From assembly GCA_025201865.1 (NCBI GenBank), contig MU602674.1:3713-41678 (forward strand): a DNA stretch of 37,966 nucleotides, written 5' to 3'. Shown here piece by piece: positions 9,934-19,106 of this stretch. This DNA comes from Ramicandelaber brevisporus. Its lineage: Eukaryota > Kickxellomycota > Ramicandelaberales > Ramicandelaberaceae. Within the stretch, counting starts at the first letter, position 1; every line of letters starts with the position of its first letter. A program made the translations under genes and the position numbers. The notes under the pieces are model-generated. The model was given only the letters and a program-made list of their open reading frames with translations. It searched no databases and was not told the origin of the DNA.

Positions 9934-9938
9934 ATTGG
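9934..9938 (-). promoter_or_regulatory. CCAAT box upstream of aconitase
   Basis: On the minus strand CCAAT is followed by CG, matching the CCAATSR half of the HAP/NF-Y consensus, 273 bases before the proposed start codon. A second CCAAT lies at 9884-9888 but has a poorer flank. Yeast ACO1 is known to be HAP-regulated, which makes the site plausible. A five-base motif is weak evidence alone. Confidence 0.3.
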
Positions 9939-10423
9939 GCAGCCGGCTTGTGACAACTAGGAGCGAATCACACGGCAAGCACCGTCTCGGCGATGGGGCG
10001 CGCAAACAAACACATGCCATTCAACACTCAGCTTCGCGCGTGTGTGTGCCTGCGCATGCTGGACGGACAAGGGAGGGGGAGCAAGCATTTCATCATGAAG
10101 CTGCGCAACTACACACAAACACAGTGCCATTCAATGTTACCTTCATGATGTAAGCAACTTCCGCCTCGTGGTTATCGGTGATTATCATCTCAATTCATGG
10201 ACGTCCCTCTCTCCCCCTCTTTTCTCCCCCTCCCCAATTGATGTGCGCGTCAACGAATGTAACGAGGTCGCAGCGTTAACAAACTCCCGACCGACCGACT
10301 GACAGAGTGGCTGGCTGGCTGATGTTACTGCTGCTGCGCACCGTGTTAAAATGCCGCAGCGTCTGTGCATTATTCAAACAGAGTGGTTTATTCAAATCGG
10401 CATCAACTGAGTACTCGCCGTTA

Positions 10424-10458
10424 TATTCGCCGTATTCGCTGTATTCGCTGCATTCGCA
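10424..10458 (+). repeat. 9-bp tandem repeat (GTATTCGCT-like, about four copies)
   Basis: Successive units read TATTCGCC, GTATTCGCT, GTATTCGCT and GCATTCGCA, the middle two identical. It lies about 140 bases upstream of the CBS/PB1 start codon, so it may fall in the leader or promoter. Confidence 0.75.
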
Positions 10459-10595
10459 GTGGTCGTTGTTGTTGTTGTAGTTGCTGCCGTAGTCGTTTTT
10501 TTTTTCTTTTTGGCTGCCGGTTTGCTCCTCCTTTTGACTAGTTGTTCTCTTGCAAACACCACAACTCGTCAGCTACCACAAAATAACCTCAGCAA

Positions 10596-12938
10596 ATGTC
10601 AACACCTCAGATTCAACAGCAGCAGCAGCAACAGCAGCAGCGGAGCGGGATCCCTCGCCGCACTGTGACGCAGGCCTTCCCGGCATCGACACCGTCTGTT
10701 GTATCTGGCATTGCGCCGGCGCCTTCAGAGACTGCCGTTGGAAGCGGCAGCAGCGATGCTCGTCAGCGCCAGCTCAAGAAGGACGAAGTTATCCGCCGCA
10801 AAGCCGAACAGGAACTCACTCGCAAAACAGCCGCCCAGCAAAGACAGCACCAGCAGCAGAATCAACGCAGCGGCGGCGGCGGCGGCGGCGGTGGCAGTGG
10901 CCGCAACAAGGCCAACCCCGGAACGGTGGCTGCTCTGCGTCCAAGTATGGCCATGACTGTCCGTGAAAGCCTGACTGTTGCCGAGGCCGCGCGATTGATG
11001 GCTGCTAAACGCGCTGACTCTGTCTTGGTCGTTGACGACGACGAGCGACTGACTGGCATTTTCACAGCCAAGGACATTGCATTCCGTGTCGTTGCCGAGG
11101 CCCTCGATGCCCATTCCGTGCGCATCTCAAAGATTATGACTCCGTCCCCAATGTGCGTTACTTCGGAGACATCGGCCACTGAGGCTTTGAATACAATGGT
11201 CATGCGCGGATTCCGTCACTTGCCAGTCACGAACGAGGACGGCGACGTTATTGGTCTGCTTGACGTGATCAAGTGCCTCATTGACGCTCTGGACAAGATG
11301 GAGCGTGCTTATGACTCCAGCCGCAAGCTGTACGATGCACTGGAAGGCGTTGAGCGCGAATGGGCCGGCGCTGTCAACCCATCGCACATGGTTCATTTCA
11401 TTGAGACGATGCGCGAGCGCATGGCTTGCCCAGACTTGACTACAGTTCTGGAGACCAAGCACCCGGAGGCTCCAGGTGGCGCCGTCCAGGTCCACCCGCG
11501 CACCAACATCCGTGACATTGCTCGCCTCATGAAGCAGCATCGCACCACTGCTGTGCTCGTCACAGAGAATAACCAAATCTCCGGCATCTTCACCAGCAAG
11601 GACATTGTTTTGCGCGTCATTGCCACCGGCTTGGATCCGTCCAACTGCAGCGTTGCCCGCGTCATGACTCCCCACCCGGACACTGCTGTTCCGACAATGA
11701 CCATCATTGATGCGCTTCGTCGCATGCATGACCATCACTTCCTTAACCTGCCCGTCGTCGACGAGTCTGGCCTCATTCTTGGCTTAGTTGATGTGCTCAA
11801 GCTCTGCTACGCCACCCTCGAGCAGATGCGGTCTATCCAGAGCGGTAGTGGCGCCGGCTCCAATGGCATCGCGGGTAGTCACGACGGATTTGGCGGCATG
11901 GATGGCCATGGCGAAGGCCCAATGTGGTCGCGCTTCTTCACTGGTGCACCGGGTATCCCAGACGATGAGTCTCAGTCAGTGTACTCGGAGACCCACGATC
12001 GTAATGGTGCCGGCAGCCAGGTTCCGTACACACCAGTCCGCCACAACGGCAGCATGCTGGCTCCACCAACCAGCGAGATTTACCCACATGAATCGGTTTC
12101 GATGGCTGATGAAATGTCACCCCGTCCACTTCCCGAGGACTTCCAGTCTTTGCGTGCTGGCACACCAACTCGCGGTCCTGCCAATGCCGGTGGCAACCGC
12201 CGTGCTTACCACATTCCTGCTGACCAGTCTTCTGCTGTCGGCGCTCCAGCCAGCTCTGCTCCGCTGGATGATGGCACTTTTGTGTTCAAGTTCAAGTCAC
12301 CGGCTGGCAATGGCAAGGTCCACCGCTTCACCTCTGAGTACACCTCGCTTGCTGCTCTGAAGTCCATTGTGACTGATAAGCTGCGCCTGGATGACTCTGC
12401 CTCCGCGGTTGGTGCCGCTGACACTTTGGAGCAAACTGGTCTGTCGTACCTGGATGATGAAGACGACCGTGTCCTGCTCAGCTCCGATGCCGATCTCAAG
12501 GAAGCTGTGTCCTTGGCACGCTCCAACGGCTGGCAGCGCATCGTGCTGGTCCTCAACAGCACTCCAGCTGGCGAGGATACCAGCGCATCGAGACTTGACC
12601 AATCTGGCACCTTGGTTGACGGAAGCACCATTGCTGCTCCTCCACAGCCAGCCGTATCTGCCACTCAGTCGAGAACCAGTGCCATTAGTCGTCGCTCCAA
12701 GCGCTCTGGCGGCCGTCGTGCCACGTTTGAGTCGGATGATGAAGATGAGAGCGATGTCCATGACAGCGAGGACGAAGTTGCCGAGAAGCCGCGTCGTGCC
12801 CGCAAAGCTCGCGCACCTGTCCAGCCACCACCGGATATTCTTGGCATTCCTGCTCAGTACGCCGTGCCAGCTGCGGCCGGTGCAGGCATTGTTACCGCTC
12901 TCCTTGCTGTCTTTATTGTGACTCGTCTTTCGAAGTAA
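10596..12938 (+). CDS. four-CBS plus PB1 domain protein with C-terminal membrane anchor
   Basis: A 780-residue fungal CBS/PB1 protein, resembling the group that includes fission yeast Mug70. Order: a poly-Gln and basic/poly-Gly N-terminus; a CBS pair at about 120-240 (motifs GIFTAKDIAFRVVA, SKIMTPSPMCVTSE, GFRHLPVTNEDGDVIGLLDV); a second pair at about 279-415 (GIFTSKDIVLRVIA, ARVMTPHPDTAV, HHFLNLPVVDESGLILGLVDV); a Ser/Gly/Pro linker; a PB1 domain at about 562-655, including the acidic SYLDDEDDRVLLSSDADL segment; an acidic stretch; and a hydrophobic helix in the last 25 residues ending TRLSK. CBS pairs usually bind adenosyl ligands and PB1 domains mediate heterodimerisation, so a membrane-tethered energy or nucleotide-sensing scaffold is plausible but inferred. 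The ATG at 10596 has AAA immediately before it. Confidence 0.88.
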   Translation: MSTPQIQQQQQQQQQRSGIPRRTVTQAFPASTPSVVSGIAPAPSETAVGSGSSDARQRQLKKDEVIRRKAEQELTRKTAAQQRQHQQQNQRSGGGGGGGGSGRNKANPGTVAALRPSMAMTVRESLTVAEAARLMAAKRADSVLVVDDDERLTGIFTAKDIAFRVVAEALDAHSVRISKIMTPSPMCVTSETSATEALNTMVMRGFRHLPVTNEDGDVIGLLDVIKCLIDALDKMERAYDSSRKLYDALEGVEREWAGAVNPSHMVHFIETMRERMACPDLTTVLETKHPEAPGGAVQVHPRTNIRDIARLMKQHRTTAVLVTENNQISGIFTSKDIVLRVIATGLDPSNCSVARVMTPHPDTAVPTMTIIDALRRMHDHHFLNLPVVDESGLILGLVDVLKLCYATLEQMRSIQSGSGAGSNGIAGSHDGFGGMDGHGEGPMWSRFFTGAPGIPDDESQSVYSETHDRNGAGSQVPYTPVRHNGSMLAPPTSEIYPHESVSMADEMSPRPLPEDFQSLRAGTPTRGPANAGGNRRAYHIPADQSSAVGAPASSAPLDDGTFVFKFKSPAGNGKVHRFTSEYTSLAALKSIVTDKLRLDDSASAVGAADTLEQTGLSYLDDEDDRVLLSSDADLKEAVSLARSNGWQRIVLVLNSTPAGEDTSASRLDQSGTLVDGSTIAAPPQPAVSATQSRTSAISRRSKRSGGRRATFESDDEDESDVHDSEDEVAEKPRRARKARAPVQPPPDILGIPAQYAVPAAAGAGIVTALLAVFIVTRLSK
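10612..10640 (+). repeat. CAG repeat coding poly-Gln
   Basis: A CAG/CAA array just after the start codon of the CBS/PB1 gene gives a glutamine run of about ten residues. Confidence 0.85.
10868..10895 (+). repeat. GGC repeat coding poly-Gly
   Basis: An uninterrupted GGC/GGT array gives eight or nine glycines between the basic N-terminal region and the first CBS domain. Confidence 0.8.
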
Positions 12939-13203
12939 GAATCGAATCTTCTTCTTCCTTCTTTCCTTTCAATTACTATCAAATCTCCACTAAATGAGTC
13001 CCCAGTACAACTGCCATATCGTCTGAAAAATATTAACTCAAAATCATACTAGCCATCATTATAACACATTAACGCTTCCTCCAACTTCACCTCACTCCAT
13101 CTCACCCTCACTTAATATCCATAATTCATTTCACTTAATATTAACTTTATTAAAACAGTGTAGCCTTTATCAATAAGTAGTAGAGGTGAATCTATTTTTA
13201 ATT

Positions 13204-15285
13204 TTATTTTGAGTTTGAATACGGAAAGACTGAGCTTGCTTCGATGTCGAGTTCGGGAAGATGCTTGAGATAGCCTCTTGCCTGATTAATCCAAGACTCT
13301 GGCAGATACGCGTACTTCAGCGATGTCAGCATTGCCGCGTATGTGCCAAACTGCTCACAAATACTGCTGTCTGATACAATATCCAAACGTGTCAACTTGG
13401 ATTCAAGTGCCACCGCAGGCTTGATACCATTGCTCACACAATGACCAGCTGTGAAGTCTCCATCTTCACGTTCAGTGCAATCATTGTGATCATTGCGATC
13501 ACGATCACGATCACGATCATGAAGACGACGCTTGGATAGACCGCGGGTGTCTACTTCATCGTCATCACGTTCCACAACACTGTGATTGCTGAGGCTCAAC
13601 TCGCGAATCGACTGCACGAGCAATAGCGCTTCCAGAGCTGCATCTTCTACCGACACACCGTCAAGTGAAACATCCCACACCTGCAACTTTGCCATCGGCA
13701 CAGCATCTCTAGTCGTGCTTGCCGTAATCCTCGGTATTGGCTCATAGATCATTGCTGACGTTTTGCTGAATCCAATGATCAACGATTGCAGCTGTGGCGC
13801 TGCTGACAGCAAAGCCATGATGTCACAAACATCGCCAGCTGGCAGCACCGTGGTCAGCTGACGCAATACTGGAGTGCAAGGAATGATGGTCGAGATCAGA
13901 GACTTGGATGCGACTGGGATGGATAGAGTCAGGGTCTCGAGGTGTGGCCACGTGGAGCTGAAAGTATCGCAAAGAACCTGAGGCAGAGTATAGGAGGCAG
14001 TGGATCTTAGGTGGCAATCAGAGGCTGGAAACGGAGACAATGCTGGCAGTGCGCCTGGGACTGGCGAACCATCACGGAGGTGTTTGCGCTGAGGTGACCG
14101 CGGCGCTGACGAGCGTGAAACTGGTTCGCTTCTCGGCAACAGAGTAACAAGCTGAGTCGCATTATTGGTGGTTGTTGATGTTGTCGCTGTCGTCATCGCA
14201 GATGAAGAAGAGCAGCGGCAGAGACGGTCATCTTGAATATACAGATGTCTCAGCTTTGGAAAGTACTGAGGCGTAATTACACATTGATTGTATCGATTCA
14301 CACAGCACATCTTGAGTTCCAATGTATGCAGCTGTCCATAGCACATTTGTCTCATAATATCAACACCTCCACCAACTGTCTCCATAAATATCCTCGAGCG
14401 ATGTCTGTTCATATCCGCTATTCTCAGTACTTGCAGCCGCCTCGCAAACTGCTGCGCAATAACTGCATCAGTCTTTTCACCAAATGACACACCCGACAGC
14501 GCAATGCTCTTGGTCCGTGGCATATCCCGCCTTAGCATGGTGCTGAGCTGCTCATCGCTGATGACATGCTTGGCAAGACCAGAAAGCCCAATTGATTCCA
14601 AGTTGGGCAATCTTGAGATGGCCGTCAAGTCATCAAACGATAGTGCGCTGTAGCCATTCTCGACGCCGATGGAGCGCAGCTTTGGAAACTTGTCCTGTAG
14701 CATGCCAGTGCGGATGCGGTAGGCAGGAGGTAGGATCCAGGGATCGAGAACGAGATGCTGGAGATTGGGGCAGTGCTCAAATGCGCTGATGACAACGGAC
14801 TCGCACAGACCAGTAAAGCACATAATCTGAACGTGATGGCCATACGCACGCAAGATGCCTTGAGATACAGAGGAATCCAATTGATAAGTGTTACCAGGAA
14901 AGGTACGATAGGCAATTGGGCCGAGCATATCCCAGAAGGAAGAGCAGACAAGCATGGATCGAACGGCAGAGATGGTGTCCAAGTACAGGAATATTTCTCG
15001 AGCAACGTCGAACGGCAAAGAGAGGATATTGTCGCTTCTACCGCTTCTACCGCCACCGCCAATGCCCCTACTACGGCCATCAACGTCGTCTTCGAGGTCG
15101 CTGTCGTTAGAATCGAGTCCAGGTATATTGTCGGAAGAGAAGGCACTGTGAGCAGGAGAGGATAGCGGGCTGCTGGAGAGAGCCATTGAGGACAGTGGGA
15201 TCGAAGTGTCATGGCTGTCGCAGCGTGTGTGGAAAGGTGCAGGGTTGGGCATAATGTAGGTGGTGTTGGATGTCGGGATAAGCAT
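13204..15285 (-). CDS. F-box/LRR-type protein
   Basis: A 693-residue protein with an F-box at about 84-125 (LPFDVAREIFLYLD...VRSMLVCSSFWDMLGPIAYRTF) followed by irregular leucine-rich repeats such as CPNLQHLVLD, LPNLESIGLSGL, FPKLRHLYI, WPHLETLTLSI and APQLQSLIIGF. F-box proteins link substrates to SCF ubiquitin ligases through Skp1; the LRR part would bind the substrate, which is unknown. The first in-frame ATG is 15285; 15252 and 15186 are alternatives and all keep the F-box. The region before 15285 is a CT-rich leader with no ATG in frame. A low-complexity loop contains an Asp-Arg dipeptide run and Ser/Thr-rich insertions. Its stop lies 265 bases from that of the convergent CBS/PB1 gene. 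Confidence 0.82.
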   Translation of the reverse strand: MLIPTSNTTYIMPNPAPFHTRCDSHDTSIPLSSMALSSSPLSSPAHSAFSSDNIPGLDSNDSDLEDDVDGRSRGIGGGGRSGRSDNILSLPFDVAREIFLYLDTISAVRSMLVCSSFWDMLGPIAYRTFPGNTYQLDSSVSQGILRAYGHHVQIMCFTGLCESVVISAFEHCPNLQHLVLDPWILPPAYRIRTGMLQDKFPKLRSIGVENGYSALSFDDLTAISRLPNLESIGLSGLAKHVISDEQLSTMLRRDMPRTKSIALSGVSFGEKTDAVIAQQFARRLQVLRIADMNRHRSRIFMETVGGGVDIMRQMCYGQLHTLELKMCCVNRYNQCVITPQYFPKLRHLYIQDDRLCRCSSSSAMTTATTSTTTNNATQLVTLLPRSEPVSRSSAPRSPQRKHLRDGSPVPGALPALSPFPASDCHLRSTASYTLPQVLCDTFSSTWPHLETLTLSIPVASKSLISTIIPCTPVLRQLTTVLPAGDVCDIMALLSAAPQLQSLIIGFSKTSAMIYEPIPRITASTTRDAVPMAKLQVWDVSLDGVSVEDAALEALLLVQSIRELSLSNHSVVERDDDEVDTRGLSKRRLHDRDRDRDRNDHNDCTEREDGDFTAGHCVSNGIKPAVALESKLTRLDIVSDSSICEQFGTYAAMLTSLKYAYLPESWINQARGYLKHLPELDIEASSVFPYSNSK
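13494..13529 (-). repeat. hexanucleotide repeat coding Asp-Arg dipeptides
   Basis: An array of GATCAC-type hexamers on the plus strand is read on the minus strand as alternating aspartate and arginine within the F-box/LRR protein. Confidence 0.8.
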
Positions 15286-15500
15286 GTAGTATTGTGGTAG
15301 TGTAGTGTATAAAGGGAGAAAGAAAAGAATGGGGGAACTGGGGACTGGGGACGAGGTACACAAGTATAACAATAAGCAAAGACAAAAAGATAAATATAAA
15401 CTGAGGCTTGAGTGTTGAATCGACTGGGTATTACAGAGCAACAAAGAGCTTTTGAAAACAAAAAAGACAGCACAAACGGCAGAGACAGAGCTGCTCTCCC

Positions 15501-15506
15501 TTTATA
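15501..15506 (-). promoter_or_regulatory. TATA box candidate for the F-box/LRR gene
   Basis: GTTATAAAGGG on the minus strand, about 215 bases before the first in-frame ATG, followed by the long pyrimidine-rich leader typical of this window. No transcript evidence is available. Confidence 0.35.
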
Positions 15507-16423
15507 ACTCGAGGATGGTGAGAACGGTGAGAGCAACGAAAGCTAGGAGGCTTTATGAGCTTTCAATTTCGCAAGCTAGATACGACGATAGCGATAAACG
15601 AAGAGAAGAAGTTGCAAAGAGAAAGGAGAGGGCGAGTGGGACAAAAGAGCCGCTCCTTTCGCGAACGAGTCCGCGTTCTAAAATTGAAGCAAGGTGGAGG
15701 GAGGTGGTGTGAGGTGTTAATTAGCAGCTATTGCTCCAGGGCAAAACAAGGAACCAAGTGCTTCTGTTGCAAACGGAAAAGGAATGTGAGGCCAATAAAG
15801 CAATATGGGGAGGGAGTGTGCTGTCGGAGTCTTTTCGGTAGTGTATATGCAAACAAAAGACTGCAAACGAGAATCCAGATGAACGTACATCATTTCGACT
15901 TTATATTCGCGGAAGGAAGGAGGATGGGGGCACTTCATTTTTTTTCGACTCTCTTGCGGAGCACAAGTGTGCGAGCACAGACACACGCGTGCTTGTGTGC
16001 GGCGCGGGGGCTTTTTGCAGCGGTTTAGAGATTCCAAGCCTCGTTTGACATTGGCAATTGGGTAACTAGCGTGCTCCAAAAATAAGAAAGGAGGCGAAAA
16101 TCAACACAAGCCTCGCTTTTGCTTCAAATAAGATGGTGGCTTGTCTTTGTTTTTGTTTTTGTTTTTACTGATTTCCTCGCGCTTGGGAAAAGTGTGAATG
16201 ACTGTGTCGATCCTTGTCCCACACAATATTCACCAAGCCACGTTTATTTATTTTTTTCCTATGGCGCGCTTCATGAGATTGTGGATGTAGAGGCGAACAA
16301 TTTGCTAATGGTAAAAAAGCCACATTTCCATCGAATGGTAATTTGTCAGCGAGTGTTTCTCCATGATAATAACAAAGCCGCGAAACGGGACACTTGAATG
16401 TGTAAGCAAGCTGACGCTTCTGG

Positions 16424-16445
16424 AAAAGAAGAAGAAGAAGAAGAA
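16424..16445 (+). repeat. GAA microsatellite
   Basis: About seven GAA units in the spacer upstream of CAP. Confidence 0.8.
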
Positions 16446-16533
16446 ACAAAAGTTATCACAGCCTCGTTAATCTCACTTTCGCTCTTTTCGTTCTTTATTC
16501 GCTTCTCCTTTCGCTCTTCTTCTTTTCTCACCG

Positions 16534-16554
16534 ATTGGTCAAAGCCTGCCCAAT
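16534..16554. promoter_or_regulatory. paired CCAAT boxes upstream of CAP
   Basis: On the minus strand GACCAATCGG (16531-16540 region) is a full match to the NF-Y/HAP consensus RRCCAATSR. A second CCAAT on the plus strand lies at 16550-16554. They are about 320-340 bases upstream of the CAP start. Functional role is inferred from motif only. Confidence 0.3.
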
Positions 16555-16873
16555 CCAGAACTGAAGCGCAGGCCATGACTCAAGCCATCGACTCTTGATG
16601 CAGCAGTTGCAGATGTCGATGGATGCAGTAATGGCAGTGGTGGCAGTGGTGGCAGAAACACCTTGGCGTGCCATGCCAAGCTGAGGTGGAGAGGGAGAGA
16701 GGGAGAAAGAGGGAATCTATTTTTCACTTGCCCTCTCTCTGAAGCTGTGGTGCATACTTTCGACCACGGATACTCGCATACACGCACACACACAGTGTTT
16801 GTCTTCCAACCTTTCTTCACCACGCAACTTTCTTCGAACCACGAGCGCATACATAGCCCGACCTCTATCGAAA

Positions 16874-18817
16874 ATGTCAAACGAAGCCACGTTAAGCACA
16901 CTGCTGAAGCGCCTGGAGGCTGCTACTGCGCGTCTCGAGGATATCGCATCTGCACGTGCGGTCGCGCGTTCAACCGCAAACACCTCATCTAAATCGGCAC
17001 AGTCTGCTGCTGGAGCCAACGCTCAGAGTGCATCTACCACTACAGCGGCGGCTGCTGGATCGTCATCGTCAACTGCCTCACTTCCAGCTGCTGCCGCCGC
17101 TGCTGCTGCTGAGTCCGAGACTGCTTCGGCTACAGGTGACGCGCAATCAAAGGACATTGACGAGTCTGCTGCTGCTTCTGCTGACAGCGTCGTTTCTGCC
17201 GCGAATGATGCTAGCGAGCCGATGGATATCATTGAGCATGAGGTCACTGGTGTCGCCTCTGCTGGATCTGAGCAATCCTCAGCTACGGCCGGTGCCACTG
17301 CCGCTGCTGCTGTTGATAGTGATGCTGAGTCTGCCGACGCTCAGGCTGATATCCCGTTCCCTGATACGGTTGTGGCTTTCGACGAGCAGATTGTGCCACA
17401 TCTCAAGGCGTATGGCACGCTCTCTGAACAGGTTGGCGATGTCGTTTTGCAGCACTGCCAGCTTGTGCGCGAGATTATGATTGCGCAGCGCGAGTTCCTG
17501 TACATTGCCTCCTATGCCCGCAAGCCCGGCCAGTCTCCAAGCGACCCTGTGTACACGGGTTTACTCAAGGCCACTCAGCAAGCCATTACTAGCGCATGCG
17601 AGTTCCGCGAGACTAACCGCCGCAGCAAGCTGTACAACATGCTGAGCACTGTGGCAGAAGGTGTCCCGTGCTTTGGATGGGTTGTCATTCAGGACTCTGG
17701 TGCCGCGTCATATGTGCGCGACATGAAGGATGCCGCCACGTACTATGCACACCGTGTCATCAAGGAAGCCAAAGGCAGCAATGAGACATATGTCCAGTGG
17801 GCAAACAGCTTTATCAAGCTGGTTGACGCTGTTGCTGTATACGTTGCCAAGGTGTTCCCGAATGGATTGACATGGAATGACAAGGATGGTTTGGATCCGC
17901 AGCTGTTTGTTGACAAGTCATTCAATGAAATTTTGGCTATTGGCGCACGCCTGCATTCGGACCCGTCTGCTGCCCCTGCTGCACCTGCTGCTCCATCTGC
18001 TCCATCTGTTCCATCTGCTCCGTCCGCTCCACCTGCCGCTGTTCCAGTTGCACCGCCTCCACCACCTCCAATGTCAGCTGAGGAGTTTAACAAGATTGCG
18101 AACGATGCGCCAAAGGACAGTGCGCCGAAGCAGTCATCTGCCACGGCTCTCTTCTCTGAAATCAACAAGAGTGGCTCGAATATCACCAGCGGTCTTCGTC
18201 ACGTCGAGCGCAGTCAAATGACCCACAAGAATCCAGAGCTCCGTGCAGGCGGTGTAGTTGCTCCATCTGCCAAGTCTGACGATGCCTCTTCTGTCGCTCC
18301 CAAGCGCACTGCTGCTGCAAGCAAGCGCGGCCCACCCAAGCTGGAATTGCTGGGCAATCGATGGAAGATTGAGAACTACAGCAAGCCAGGATCTCCTCTT
18401 GTTGTGGAAATCACCGACTTTAAGCAGACTCTCATGATCGCCGATTGCGATAACACAGTTGTGCATGTCAAGGGTAAGCTCAACGGCATCACAATTCTCA
18501 GCTGCATCAAGACCTCGGTTCTGGTTGAATCTGTCATTGCCGCTGTTGAGGTTGCCGAGTCGAAGTCAGTCGAGGTTCAGATTACAGGCGTTGCGCCAAG
18601 CATCATGATTGACAAGGTCGATGGATGCCAGCTGTACCTGTCTCGCGAGACTGTTGATCAAGTCGTCATTACCACTGCCAAGAGCTCCGAAATGAACATC
18701 AACTTCCCAGAAAACGACAAGGAGGATGCCGATTACATTGAGAAGCCTATTCCAGAAATCTTCCAGAGCCGCGTTGTGGATGGCAAGATTGTGACCAAGC
18801 CAGTTGAACACGTTTAA
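16874..18817 (+). CDS. SRV2: adenylyl cyclase-associated protein (CAP/Srv2)
   Basis: A 647-residue homologue of CAP, which recycles actin monomers with cofilin and, in yeast, binds adenylyl cyclase to support Ras-cAMP signalling. Visible parts in order: an oligomerising helix at the N-terminus (LLKRLEAATARLEDIA, about 9-24); an Ala/Ser/acidic insertion to about 160; the helical folded domain (VAFDEQIVPHLKAYG onward, about 165-375); Ala-Pro repeats and a PPPPPPM tract near 395; a WH2 motif (ATALFSEINKSGSNITSGLRHV split around 422-445, followed by THKNPELRA); and the beta-helical CARP domain (about 486-647). The start at 16874 follows ATCGAAA and aligns with the family N-terminus; an upstream TTG-initiated extension is rejected. 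It is longer than yeast Srv2 (526) mainly because of the insertion. Confidence 0.96.
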   Translation: MSNEATLSTLLKRLEAATARLEDIASARAVARSTANTSSKSAQSAAGANAQSASTTTAAAAGSSSSTASLPAAAAAAAAESETASATGDAQSKDIDESAAASADSVVSAANDASEPMDIIEHEVTGVASAGSEQSSATAGATAAAAVDSDAESADAQADIPFPDTVVAFDEQIVPHLKAYGTLSEQVGDVVLQHCQLVREIMIAQREFLYIASYARKPGQSPSDPVYTGLLKATQQAITSACEFRETNRRSKLYNMLSTVAEGVPCFGWVVIQDSGAASYVRDMKDAATYYAHRVIKEAKGSNETYVQWANSFIKLVDAVAVYVAKVFPNGLTWNDKDGLDPQLFVDKSFNEILAIGARLHSDPSAAPAAPAAPSAPSVPSAPSAPPAAVPVAPPPPPPMSAEEFNKIANDAPKDSAPKQSSATALFSEINKSGSNITSGLRHVERSQMTHKNPELRAGGVVAPSAKSDDASSVAPKRTAAASKRGPPKLELLGNRWKIENYSKPGSPLVVEITDFKQTLMIADCDNTVVHVKGKLNGITILSCIKTSVLVESVIAAVEVAESKSVEVQITGVAPSIMIDKVDGCQLYLSRETVDQVVITTAKSSEMNINFPENDKEDADYIEKPIPEIFQSRVVDGKIVTKPVEHV

Positions 18818-19106
18818 GTAATAATTAATCTATGTAATGCATAGTAACTCTTTTTTATAACTACGACCATCGTTTGTAATGGTATATATGAGATCATACG
18901 ATTTCTGCACCTGACCCTCACTCGGCGGGACTGTGAATTCGGAGAAAAGGTTAATGCGAACCCAAAACTCGATAGTGTTTGTCAGTGTGAGTTTGCGAGT
19001 GCTTTCTTTCCTTCCTTTTCCTCCTCCTGCTTTGCGCTGTCTTCCTCATCAGCTTGTTCGTTCACTCCATCCCTACCTTCCCCCTTTTTGTTTGTCAACA
19101 ATAGCG

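Larger units (their letters stand above)
9662..10595. other. gene-free divergent spacer, aconitase to CBS/PB1 gene
   Basis: No supported gene. It should hold both promoters. The first 100 bases are pyrimidine-rich on the minus strand, like the leaders of other genes here. Other contents are the CCAAT boxes at 9884 and 9934, a nonamer tandem repeat at about 10424-10458, and T-rich sequence just before the CBS/PB1 start. Confidence 0.5.
15286..16873. other. 1.6-kb gene-free divergent spacer
   Basis: The largest gene-free stretch in the window, between the divergent F-box/LRR and CAP genes. Short open frames on both strands have skewed, non-protein-like composition. It contains a TATA candidate (15501), a (TTTTTG) run at about 16146-16169, a GAA run at about 16424-16445, an NF-Y-type CCAAT on the minus strand near 16534, and CA-rich sequence near 16780-16797. 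I recognise no tRNA or snRNA in it. Confidence 0.5.

Noticed and set aside
10459-10668. Short plus-strand frame with Val, Phe and Leu runs before the CBS/PB1 gene.
   Set aside because: It is driven by GTT and T repeats and overlaps the real start in another frame.
18954-19106. N-terminal extension of the phosphotransferase from an earlier ATG.
   Set aside because: The extension translates a CT-rich leader and pushes the protein beyond family length; the ATG at 19107 directly precedes a plausible soluble N-terminus.
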